Source of the DNA: Tieghemostelium lacteum
Lineage: Eukaryota; Evosea; Eumycetozoa; Dictyosteliales; Raperosteliaceae
Length of the DNA stretch: 64,000 nucleotides
Assembly: GCA_001606155.1 (NCBI GenBank)
Contig: LODT01000020.1
Location: forward strand, 310,001 to 374,000
Reading direction: 5' to 3'
The notes beneath the pieces were generated by a model. The model worked only from the letters and a program-made list of their open reading frames with translations, searched no databases and was not told the DNA's origin. Made by a program: the position numbers and the translations under genes. Shown one piece after another: positions 34,520 through 44,484 of the stretch. The stretch's first letter is position 1. Each line of letters starts with the position of its first letter.

Positions 34520-34781
34520 TGATTTTTATATAAAATTAGTCTATATATACAAAAAAGATATTTGAAAAAAGAAAATATAATTCAAAAAAAAGTTTTTTAG
34601 ATCGACGAGTTGTGTTTCGTTTTTACCAATTTAATTTTTATTTATTTTGATTTTTTTTTTGGGTTTTCTTAATTTCTTCTTTTAAAAGTTTCTTTATTCT
34701 TTATATTTTTTTTTAAATCATTCACTTATAAGAACTAGCTTGTGTGTATATATTATAATAATTATTTAATAGAATAGAAAA

Positions 34782-35888
34782 ATGGAAGGAGTACAAACAA
34801 CAGCAACATATGAAGGTATATTTACATGTATTTCATGTAGAGTTCAGTTCATGACACCAGAGGAACAAAGAGACCATTTCAAATCAGAGTATCACAGATT
34901 TAATCTAAAGAGAAAGGCATTTGATTTGCCACCAGTTACATTTGAAGTTTTTGAAGCCAAAGTTGCAGCACTAAAGAAAGAAGAGACCTCAAAAGAGACA
35001 CAACACACTAAATTAGAGTGCAGAATATGCGATAAGAGATTCCAGTCAGAGGGACCTTATCAACAGCATTTGGTATCTAACAAACATAAGAATAATGTAG
35101 CAGCAGGTGTACCTGAGAAGATTAGAAATCCTAAACCACCAGTAGAACAGCCATCAATTGAAGAACAACCTAGAACTCTAGAGGAACAAGAGAAACTTTT
35201 GGAAGACAAGATTAGAAATGCTAAAAAGTATCCATTGGAAATGTGTTTGTTCTGTTCACACCATTCAGAGACATTAGAGAAATCAGTTGAACATATGGTT
35301 AAAGTACACAGTTTCTTCATTCCTGATATAGAGTATCTCATTGACCTTCCAGGTTTGATACGTTACCTCTCCGATAAGATTTGTATTGGTAATATTTGTC
35401 TGTACTGTAATGGTAAAGGAAAGATATTTAAGGATAAAGATGCCACTCAAACACACATGAGAGATCTCAGTCATTGTAAATTGAATTATGATACCGAAGA
35501 GAACGAAGAAGAATACGAAGACTATTTTGACTTTACCTCACAGTACAAGGACAGCGATCAAGTCTCACAAGGTGAAGACGGTCAATTGATGCTCAATCAA
35601 CCTGATATTGTATATAATGGTCATGAAATTGTGTTCCCAGATGGTCTTACCATAGGTCACAGAGATTATGCCGTCTATTACAAACAACGTTACACTAAAG
35701 GCAATGAAAGATTATCTCATTTAAGATCTATCATTTCACAGTATCGTCTTTTGGGTTGGAATGAAACACCCAAAACTCAATTCCAATTGGACAAGAAACG
35801 TCAAAGACAAGCTCTTACTTTGGATATAAAAGTTGGTATGAAAAAGAATACTCAAAGATACTACAAGAATCAATTATTAGTACAATAA
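34782..35888 (+). CDS. znf622: Cytoplasmic 60S subunit biogenesis factor ZNF622/REI1
   Basis: REI1-type proteins remove ARX1/ALB1 and probe the exit tunnel during late 60S maturation in the cytoplasm. A single exon gives 368 aa. Four C2H2-type fingers are visible: FTCISCRVQFMTPEEQRDHF (then KSEYH), LECRICDKRFQSEGPYQQHL, MCLFCSHHSETLEKSVEHMV and ICLYCNGKGKIFKDKDATQT (then HMRDLSH). Between the last two is IPDIEYLIDLPGLIRYLSDK, a family hallmark. An acidic stretch (EENEEEYEDYFDF) precedes the C-terminal domain, which ends LDIKVGMKKNTQRYYKNQLL. Confidence 0.94.
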   Translation: MEGVQTTATYEGIFTCISCRVQFMTPEEQRDHFKSEYHRFNLKRKAFDLPPVTFEVFEAKVAALKKEETSKETQHTKLECRICDKRFQSEGPYQQHLVSNKHKNNVAAGVPEKIRNPKPPVEQPSIEEQPRTLEEQEKLLEDKIRNAKKYPLEMCLFCSHHSETLEKSVEHMVKVHSFFIPDIEYLIDLPGLIRYLSDKICIGNICLYCNGKGKIFKDKDATQTHMRDLSHCKLNYDTEENEEEYEDYFDFTSQYKDSDQVSQGEDGQLMLNQPDIVYNGHEIVFPDGLTIGHRDYAVYYKQRYTKGNERLSHLRSIISQYRLLGWNETPKTQFQLDKKRQRQALTLDIKVGMKKNTQRYYKNQLLVQ

Positions 35889-36297
35889 ACGAATATAAAT
35901 TGCAATAGAGTATTAGTAATTTGGTTATCAATATCAACATCAGATATACACCCACATTTTAATTAAATTTTATATTTTTTCCAATTTAGTGTGTGGGAAA
36001 TTACATAATTTTGTCGACATCTTTTGGGAAATTTAATGTGAGAGATATTTTTTAAAACATTCATAAAAAATTTTTCAATTATATATTATTAATATATAAT
36101 AATATTTTAAAATTTTATCACAAAAAAAAAAGAAGCATCTTCTGATTAGTTAGAAATAAATAACATTTTCAGATTTTAATATAATTGTTTGTTAAATTTT
36201 TTTTTTACAAACAGTCGACAGAAGTAAAAAAGAGATTTTTTTTTTTAACAGTTAAGCAGTTACAACTCTATATCATTATATATTTATTTACTAAAGT
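35889..36297. other. Spacer, REI1 to pantothenate kinase
   Basis: 409 bp, AT-rich. Two GTCGAC hexamers (36013-36018 and 36214-36219) and homopolymer runs stand out. No gene seen. Confidence 0.5.
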
Positions 36298-38070
36298 ATG
36301 AATATTGATATTCGTGGTGCATGTATGGTTTTGGATGAACAAGTACCAAACCATTCAAATTCAACATACGCCACAGCTTATAGTAGTATTAGGAATAGTC
36401 TATCAGAATATAATTACACACAACAACAACAAAATACTAGTAGTAGTAGTAGTAGTAGTAGTAATAGTAATAGTAGTATAGATATATGTAATAATAGTGA
36501 TTATCAAAATAATGTAAATAGCAAAAATAATAATAATAATAATGATAATAACGATAATAGTAGAGGTAAACAGGGAATAAATATAAATTCTATTCAAAAT
36601 TCTTTAGATTTGAATATAAGTCAAAATCAATCGCAACCTACAACACCTACATCAACATCACCACCTAAATCTAGTAGTTCTATAAAAGATAAACCAATTA
36701 TACTACCTAATCAATCAAGTCCAATTAAACACTTTGCATTGGATATTGGTGGTACTTTGGCAAAGCTTGTCTACTTTGTGCAAGATGATTCAGAGTTGGG
36801 AGGAAAGTTACATTTTATAAAATTTCAAACTGCAAATATTGATGATTGTTTTAATTTCATTATTGAAAATAGACTACATCTCGATCAGAATTCATCAGCA
36901 CCAAAGTTAGTTAGAGTAACTGGTGGAGGAGCTTATAAATATGCTGATATGTTTGAAAAGAAACTAGGTTGTAAACTTGTGAAGGCAGATGAAATGCAGT
37001 GTCTCATTTGGGGCACCAATTTCCTCTTACACAATATAGAGAGAGAGTCATATATTTACGACCACAAGTCTCAAACTCAACCAAAGGTATTCACTGATAA
37101 GGTAGATAACCCATACCCTTATTTACTGGTTCAAATTGGTTCGGGTGTATCTATAATCAAAGTGGACAGTGAAACTAGTTTCCAAAGAGTTGACGGTACC
37201 TCTTTGGGTGGTGGCACATTTTGGGGACTGTGTAGTCTGTTAACTGGTGTTACCGACTTTGATGAGATGCTAGAGTTAACAAAACACGGTCAATCTAACA
37301 ATGTAGATTTGGTTGTTGGTGACATTTACGGCACAGACTATTCCAAAGTTGGATTGTCATCGGATACAATTGCATCAAGTTTTGGTAAAATTATATATAA
37401 ACACAATAACAAGAGTGAAAATGCTGACGGTAGTAGTGGTTTTAAAAAAGAGGACATTGCACAGAGCCTATTGAAAATGGTATCGAATAACATTGGTCAG
37501 ATTGCCTATCTCAACTCACAGAGATACGGTCTCAATCGTATATATTTTGGTGGTTTCTTTATTAGAGATCACCCCAATACCATGCAGAGAATATCATTTG
37601 CCATTGATTTTTGGTCTAAAGGTAAGACAAAGGCCTCATTCTTGGTGCATGATGGTTATTTAGGTGCACTTGGTGCATTCCTATCTGTAGATGCCGATGA
37701 GAAATCAAATCAATCAATTCTAGCTGACTCTTGGTGGAAAAGAACTACTAGAGAACTACAAAAGATTTTCTTCAATTCCTCCATAAGAAAATCCCATTCT
37801 CCATCAAACTCTTTATCTACTTCCAGAGACTCTTTAAATACCTCTCCAAATAATAGTGTTAGTAATTTTTCATCATCAAGCAACAAAGATAATCACAATA
37901 ATCACATTAATAGTATAAGTAATATTACTAGTAACACAACAACCACAGCAACAACAACAACCAATTCAACTGTTTCAAGTAGCAAAATTGTTGATGAATC
38001 TAAAGAATTTGAATGTGATTGTGGTTGTGAGTTTTGTGAAGGTTTAGTTTGTAAAGCTGCTAAAGATTAA
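36298..38070 (+). CDS. pank: Pantothenate kinase (eukaryotic PanK, type II)
   Basis: The enzyme phosphorylates pantothenate, the first and controlling step of coenzyme A synthesis. A single exon gives 590 aa. The first ~140 residues are low-complexity Ser/Asn/Gln, likely dispensable. The kinase runs ~residues 145-480: FALDIGGTLAKLVYF (ATP-binding), VTGGGAYKYADMFEKKLG, KADEMQCLIWGTNFLL (catalytic Glu region), LVQIGSGVSIIKVD, LGGGTFWGLCSLLTG and FGGFFIRDHP. The C-terminal ~110 residues are Ser/Asn-rich and end in a Cys cluster (ECDCGCEFCEGLVC), which could bind metal and is not typical of the family. A 409-bp AT-rich upstream region has several T runs. Confidence 0.93.
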   Translation: MNIDIRGACMVLDEQVPNHSNSTYATAYSSIRNSLSEYNYTQQQQNTSSSSSSSSNSNSSIDICNNSDYQNNVNSKNNNNNNDNNDNSRGKQGININSIQNSLDLNISQNQSQPTTPTSTSPPKSSSSIKDKPIILPNQSSPIKHFALDIGGTLAKLVYFVQDDSELGGKLHFIKFQTANIDDCFNFIIENRLHLDQNSSAPKLVRVTGGGAYKYADMFEKKLGCKLVKADEMQCLIWGTNFLLHNIERESYIYDHKSQTQPKVFTDKVDNPYPYLLVQIGSGVSIIKVDSETSFQRVDGTSLGGGTFWGLCSLLTGVTDFDEMLELTKHGQSNNVDLVVGDIYGTDYSKVGLSSDTIASSFGKIIYKHNNKSENADGSSGFKKEDIAQSLLKMVSNNIGQIAYLNSQRYGLNRIYFGGFFIRDHPNTMQRISFAIDFWSKGKTKASFLVHDGYLGALGAFLSVDADEKSNQSILADSWWKRTTRELQKIFFNSSIRKSHSPSNSLSTSRDSLNTSPNNSVSNFSSSSNKDNHNNHINSISNITSNTTTTATTTTNSTVSSSKIVDESKEFECDCGCEFCEGLVCKAAKD

Positions 38071-38395
38071 ATAGCTATTATTTTATATATTCTTCCTCCC
38101 CCTCCCCATAGTTAAAAATTAAATAGCAATCATTATAATAAACCTAATAGATTATTATTTAAGAAAATAGAATTCAAAATTATTTATTTTATTGTGATTA
38201 TTAAGTACTAAAACATAACAACAAAGAAATAAAGGATTTGCAATGAAATATGATATCATTTATAGAGCTAAAGGTACAATTACCATTTTTTTCTTTATCA
38301 GTTTATTAATTAGTTTATACAAGAAATAGATATATAGATTAAAAATAGTAATAATATGTGGAGATTGTTTTTTTTTTTTGAAGTTACACTATAAT
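38071..38395. other. Convergent 3' spacer, pantothenate kinase and hemerythrin genes
   Basis: 325 bp between two convergent stops. AT-rich with a C-rich patch (CCTCCCCCTCCCC, 38093-38105). No gene seen. Confidence 0.5.
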
Positions 38396-40063
38396 TTAAG
38401 CAGTTGTTGTGGTTTGGGCTTCATCAACTTTAGGTGGCTCTTCAGTTTTCTTTTCTTCTGTTTTCTCTTCTGTTTTTGGTTGTTCTTCAGTTGTTGTAGA
38501 AGGAGTAGTTGTAGTTGTGGTTGTGGTAGTTGGTTCTTCAGTTTTCTTTTCTTCTGTTTTCTCTTCTGTTTTTGGTTGTTCTTCAGTAGTTGTAGAAGGA
38601 GTAGTTGTGGTTGTTTCTTCTGGTTTCTTTTCTTCAGTTGTAGTAGAAGTTGTAGAAGGAGTGGTTGTTGTAGCAGTTGGTTCTTCAGTTTTCTTTTCTT
38701 CTGTTTTCTTTTCCTCTTTTGGCTTCTTTTCTGGTTTTACTTTTGGAGATTTTGGTGGAGCAGTTGAAGTTGCATCAAGGAACCATTGGAAATTCTTTTT
38801 GAATGATAATGGAATGACAAGTTTTCTAACAAACCATGGCATGTTCTTGGTAAATGAGTCATGAGCAGATTTATGGGTTTTAACACCTTCAGACATGGCC
38901 ATCAAAGCAAAGGTTGAGTCTTTTTCTTTTCTAACTTGTTCATGGATGACTTTGGCAAGTTTTTCTTGTTCATTCTTTGGGATATTGACACATTCTGGGA
39001 TCAAAATTCTCTCTTCATCATAGAAATGAGTGTAGATTGAATTGACTTGTTTGGTAAAGTTGGTCTTTAACTGATCAAAAATAGCTTGATAACCATCAGA
39101 TTGAGCATTTTCAATGGCTTTGTTTTCTTCAATGGTTTTAATGATGGTTTCTAACTCCTTGTTAAGATTATTCCATTCAGTGTGTTGACTTTCCATTAAT
39201 TCCAAATGATGGGTAGCTTCTGGTTTTTGTTTTTTCAACCATGGCCATACAAAATTGTCTTCGTGGGTGTGATGTTCATGTAATTGGTTGGTTGTCATTT
39301 TAATACATTTTAATAGATCATCAATCTCCTTACGAGAAGTTGGGTTGAATATCTTTAATTTATCTTCACAGAGACTGTAGAGGTACTATATATTCAAATA
39401 AATAGAATGTTAATATTAAAATGCTAAATAGTATAAAAATGATGAAATAACTCTTACCTTATTGGCACAATGTGACCATAACCAACCATCCATTTTAAAG
39501 GTTGGAATCTTAAAGAATTCAGACAAATCATTTTGTGGTCTTTCTGGGTCAGTAGAAATGTTTGTAATGGTTACAGCAACAGTTGTTGTAGTAGTTGTAG
39601 TGGTTGACTCAGTAGTAGTGGTAGTAGTACTCTGTTCATCAGCTTTTGTATTTTTATTAGCATCATTAGCTGTAGTTGTTGTAGTTGTTGAGTCTGTTGT
39701 AGTTGTTGTAGTTGTAGTTGTTGGCTCTTCAGTCTTTGGTTTCTCTTCTTCAACCTTTTTATTTGTATCTTCAGCATTTGTAGTAGTAGAGGTAGTTGTT
39801 GAATCTGTAGTAGTTGTTGTAGTGGTAGTTGTTGGTTCTTCAGTCTTTGGTTTCTCTTCTTCTACCTTTTTATCAGCATCATCAGTAGTTGTAGTAGTTG
39901 TTGAAGTGGTTGTTGAAGTAGTGGTAGTAGTTTCATCTTGAGTGGTCTCTGGTTTCTTTTCTTCTTCAACAGGTTTAACTTCAGTCTCAGTAGTTGTCTT
40001 TGGTGGTTCTTCAGTAGGTTTAACAACCTCTGGTGTAACATTTTCTATGGTATTTGGTTCCAT
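38396..40063 (-). CDS. Hemerythrin (HHE) domain protein with Thr/Glu-rich flanks
   Basis: Exons 40063-39458 and 39385-38396 (GTAAGA donor, 72-nt intron) give 531 aa. Residues ~180-375 form a four-helix hemerythrin-like domain with candidate di-iron ligands in WLWSHC, HHTHEDNFVWPWLKK, HHLELMESQHTEW and YTHFYDEERILIP (His-x3-Glu). Flanks are unusual: an N-terminal region of repeated Thr runs with KPKTEEP units, and a C-terminal region of EEKTEEKKTEEP repeats. No signal peptide or membrane segment is seen. Likely binds Fe and senses or buffers O2 or iron, but the function is unproven. It converges on the pantothenate kinase gene. Confidence 0.75.
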
Positions 40064-40119
40064 TGCTAATTAAAGGATTTAAAAAAAAATTTAAAGTATG
40101 AATAAATAAATAAATAGAT

Positions 40120-40158
40120 GTTGTGTTTGGGTGTGTGTGTGTGTTGAGTGTGTTTGTA
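40120..40158. promoter_or_regulatory. GT-rich tract upstream of the hemerythrin gene (possible G-box)
   Basis: A run of GT dinucleotides with GGGTGTGTGTGTGTG begins about 56 bp upstream of the hemerythrin-gene ATG. Dictyostelium G-box factor binds GT/CA-rich sites of this kind. Position and composition fit, but a simple microsatellite is equally possible. Confidence 0.3.
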
Positions 40159-40292
40159 TTGAAAAAAGATGTGGGTCGGTTGGTTCTCAATAAAAATAAA
40201 ATTCAAATAAAAAATTCTTATCATTGACCCAATTAAATTTTTTACATTTTTTTTTATTGTTTTTGCAGTTTCAAAGAATGGATAAAAATTCG

Positions 40293-43200
40293 TTATTTGA
40301 ATAAATTTATCAGGTCACCCGAGAGTTTTCTGATGTCGGGATTTTCCAAATTTGTCGAAGATTTTAATAACAGTTGATAGATAGCTTGTATATTATCAGT
40401 TGACTGAAACAGTGTTGCAGGAGATGATTTCATAAGAGAGGCAACTAATTTCAATCCTGATAATTTTAGTGTGTTATCAGATGACTTTAATGAACTCTCA
40501 CAGAGATCAAATAAGTCTAATGAATATTCTTCCAACTGATAATCAACTAATTTATAAATGACACTGTAGAGTGTCTGAATTATCAGTGCCTTTGTCATAT
40601 TAGAGTCCACATTGAAATAGGTTTTAATCAGCATTGGGAATGTCAATTTACTGTATATATGTAGTTCTAAATCCCCAAGTAGCCTACTAACTATAGTCAA
40701 TGAATTTACTAAAACCATATCAATATCTTGTGTATACAATGAGGTCTTCATTTGAAGTATTCTGAAAACTGTTGGTAAGAGGTCAGATAGTTTCTCTGTG
40801 ACTTTGGTGATTGAAACTGGGCTGTTTTGTACCTGTTGTGATGTTATACTTATTGGTGGTGTAGTTTTGGTAATTACAGATCTAATGATAAATGCCAATA
40901 AATCAGATAAGGCATTGTTCAATTTCATCTGTTCATTAGTGTCTTTAATAGACACTTTCAAAAGTAATTCAAGTTCAGCTAGAACCCTACTACTAAATCC
41001 CATTGATATCTTCTGTAAATTATTCAAGTAGATATTACAGTAGATAAATATTATTAATTTAATATCTAATATCATTTCATTGATATTAGTGCCTGTCACC
41101 AACTGGTGTAACCTCTCCAGTAGCTCACCAGCACTATACTCCAATGGCAGATAACTTATGCAATCTGACGATAGTTTTCTAATTTGTAACATTAAAGTAC
41201 TGTGAAATAGTCTCAGTTTCAGTTGATGGAATAGTCTGTCTTCAACCTGTGACACTTTCAATTGTGACCATGATTCCTTTAATGTTGCATTCAATATCAA
41301 CATTGGTGTTAATAATTTGAATATATACTCTTCATCCGATGCATTGTCATCCTTTTGAGTACCCTCTAATATACTCTCTTGTGATTCAAGTTTTGATAGA
41401 ATAGAAGGTACCAAATAGTTATAAAGTACCGACTTTTGATTGATACGTGGTAATATCACAGGTAACATTTTAAATAACCTTGTATCTTTAGAATTACTAT
41501 ACAACTTTATCAGTAACAATTGTAATAGTTCAGACCAATTACCATTATATTCATTTATAGTATCCACTATCTTTGCCAGTAAATCCATTAATTTATCCAA
41601 ATTCTTACTATTACCAACCATATTGTTTAATGGTGATTTTACCATTTCATTATTAGTGCTACTTGTATCATCAATATCAAAAATATCATTTGGTGTAATA
41701 TTATTATTATTATTATTATTACTATTATTGATAATGATATCATTAAATACAGAAATATTAGACAATAGAGTTTCTAGATATAATTCAAAAGTAACATATT
41801 GTTTGGATGTAATTTCAAATAAGGATAAAAAGGCTCTAATTGAACCTTGTGACTCCTTGTCATTGGCAGAAAATATCATAGGTAATAGATGATAAATGAC
41901 TATTGGAATATCTAAATATTTTAATAATTTAGCAGCTGCAGTTCTATAATGAATAGATTCTTTTAAGAATGGTAATAAATGATTCATAATATCATTACTA
42001 ATATTTGAATTTTGAAATGTTAGTAATTTCAAACTATGGAGAAATTTTGTATATATTTAGACATACTTTAACTGGTAATTGTCCATTGTGAAATTTGGAT
42101 TAATTTCGAAGACTTTGGATAGAATTAACAGAGAGTTTTCAATTCTATGATCAACAGTTGAATCTCTATCTTGTTGATTGATAAATGTGTCGCTTTCTTT
42201 CAACCTCGAGATAACCCTATTTAATAGAATTTGTGGATATTTACAAATGGATGATCCAATTAATTCAACTAATGGTAATGGAATAGTTTGACTATTATCT
42301 ATAATGGATAGAATGGTATCAAATGATGACCATGTAGTATCTAAAATCTTAATATTAAATATAAATTCTATAAATTTACTATTAAATATTTGTATATTTT
42401 CATCTGTATATTGCATCTAGTTTTGAATTATTATCAGTATTTTAATTGTAATTCACAATGTTAGGTAATAGTGTAGACATACTAAATTTACAGAGATTTC
42501 TGAGATATCATCAAATCTTTCTTTGATAAAATTATTTAAATTCTTTTCAGAAAGATTACCTAATATAATAAATATACTGTAACATAACTGATAAATTTGA
42601 AATTGATTCTTGTTTTGGTAATTAATTAGTATTTGTTATTGAGGAATTCTATATTATAATAAACCTACATTATTATTTACACAACAACAAAGTAGTTGTT
42701 TAGTATATTTTGATAGTAATTGGTTCTTTGTTGATAGTGAATAGTTGTAATAGAGCAATGGCAATATTTGAATCATTAGTGAAATTATATTTTCAAAATC
42801 AGTTTCATTGAATTTATGTAATCTTAAGGCAATTGAATCGAAGGTTTTGGTGACCAACCCAAATGAGAATATTAACATTGTCTGTGTTGGTTTGTTCCAC
42901 TATTATAATACTATTAGTTTTAATCCTAGGATCAATTTTGAATGAAATTTACATACATGATTTAATTCATTTATAAATTCTTTTATTGAATTAACAATGC
43001 TACTGAGAATTTCGTGAATTTGATTATTATTTACAAGAGTTGGTAAATCATTTTTTAAATGAATTAAAATGTATACCATTAAATTGATATAGGTATCAGA
43101 TGATTGTGTTGATAGTCTAGTTGGTAATTTATATTGTTGTTGTTGTGGTGTTTTGGTTGTTGTTGTGAAAATTGATATTATTGAATACAATTTATTTGCA

Positions 43201-43793
43201 CTCGCTAGTATTGTTTTGTAATTTAGTAATGTTGTTGAATTTTTTACATCACTGTTAATTGTGAATATACAAATATAATTTGAAAAAATTATTAGAATAT
43301 CTAATAGTTGTGATTTAAGTTGTTTGGTTGATTCTATATTGATATTGGTGAAAATGGATTGTAAACATTCGAATAAGCAGTCAAAATGATTTTGCAATAG
43401 ATATCTAAATAGTCTATAGCATTTAAAATGGTGTTGTGGTATTGGTATCCTTTGGGATTCGGTAGTATCGCTATGCGATAACAAAAGTCTATTAATGAAC
43501 TCATATGTCAGGTGTTTATGCGCACTGACAATCTCTATAAATTTACTTGATAAACATTCTAAAATGGTTGACATTGAATCAATACTATTGACTTTTAATG
43601 ACATGTCAATGGCATTGAAAGCTAATTTCAACGTTGATGTAGAATCATTCATATCAGCATCCACCGTAGCTTCTTTGATTGCATATTGTTTATTACTGGT
43701 ATTACTTGACTTTTGATCATTAAGTAATATAAATAGTGCTTTTCCAAGTTTCAAATCATTATTTTCTGATTCTTTTATAAGTAACTCTGTCAT
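40293..43793 (-). CDS. Large helical-repeat (ARM/HEAT-like) protein, unidentified
   Basis: Five exons read in frame: 43793-42957, 42899-42669, 42608-42483, 42416-42067 and 41997-40293, about 1082 aa. Donors are GTATGT, GTAGGT, GTATGT and GTATGT; introns are 57, 60, 66 and 69 nt. For the last intron an acceptor at 42034 would leave only 33 nt and add 12 residues. The protein is almost wholly alpha-helical with hydrophobic heptad-like repeats, such as LLDILIIFSNYICIF, LVNSLTIVSRLLGDLELHIY and LKLSGLKLVASLMKSSPATL. No catalytic motif, signal or membrane segment is evident. It resembles ARM/HEAT scaffolds in general, but I cannot name a family. The start codon lies 86 bp from that of LSM1, on the other strand. 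Confidence 0.7.
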
Positions 43794-43879
43794 CTGCAAA
43801 CCTTGTAAAAAAAAACTTATTTTTCACTTTTTCAATTGACCACCCCACAAAAGATCAATTTTAGAAATACATTTAAAAA

Positions 43880-44412
43880 ATGAGTTTCGGAAGTGCTGGT
43901 TTAGGAGATGAAGTTGATAGTATGTTTATGCTACCAATAAACTGTCTTAACAAGGATATTAACCTCTTCAACTTTTACAGAAAAATTAATTGTAGTTTTA
44001 AGAGATGGTAGAAAATATATTGGAATAATGAGAACATATGATCAATTTGCAAATATTATACTACAAGATACAATAGAGAGAGCATATTGTGGCGAATATT
44101 ATAGTGATAAAAGCTTAGGTGTATTTTTTATTAGAGGTGATAATGTAGTGATTTTAGGTGAAATTGTAAGTTTCATTTATCATTGAAGAGGGTGCAATAT
44201 TATATATGACTATAATACTTATGTAGTACATCTAATAGGATACTGAAAAAGAGTCATTAGAAAAGAAATTAATTAAAGTGTCTTGGGATGAGATACAGCG
44301 AATGTTACAAATTGAAAAACAAAAGAGAGAAGAAGAGGAACAACTTAAAAAGAGAGTTATGGCCGAAAGTGGATTAACTTTTGATTCCATTTTGAATCTA
44401 GATGATTTTTAA
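43880..44412 (+). CDS. lsm1: U6 snRNA-associated Sm-like protein LSM1
   Basis: LSM1 defines the cytoplasmic LSM1-7 ring that binds deadenylated mRNA and promotes decapping. Exons 43880-43919, 43981-44165 and 44239-44412 give 132 aa (human 133). Matches include [20 protein letters not shown] (Sm1), [32 protein letters not shown] (Sm2) and DTEKES. The charged helical C-terminal extension ([20 protein letters not shown]) is typical of LSM1 and not of other LSm proteins. The first coding exon is only 40 nt. Confidence 0.93.
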
Positions 44413-44484
44413 ATTTGAATTTCATGTTTATATATATATAAATAGTAGAGATGGCATTTAAATTGTATAGAAAAAGACTATAGT

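Noticed and set aside
38420-38720. CRISPR-like regularly spaced repeats
   Set aside because: The repeats are coding, imperfect and translate to KTEEKKTEEP units; there are no unique spacers.
38378-38864. Plus-strand Phe/Cys- and Val/Ser-rich ORFs
   Set aside because: Antisense readings of the Lys/Glu/Thr repeats at the end of the hemerythrin-domain protein.
39462-39941. Plus-strand Val-rich ORF
   Set aside because: Antisense shadow of the Thr-coding (ACA/ACT) repeats of the hemerythrin-domain gene.
42034-42066. 33-nt intron in the ARM-like gene
   Set aside because: An acceptor 36 nt further on gives a typical 69-nt intron in the same frame; kept only as an alternative.
42889-42910. 30-nt intron (GTATTA...CACAG) between the first two exons of the ARM-like gene
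   Set aside because: A 57-nt intron with a GTATGT donor (42956-42900) fits better and preserves frame.
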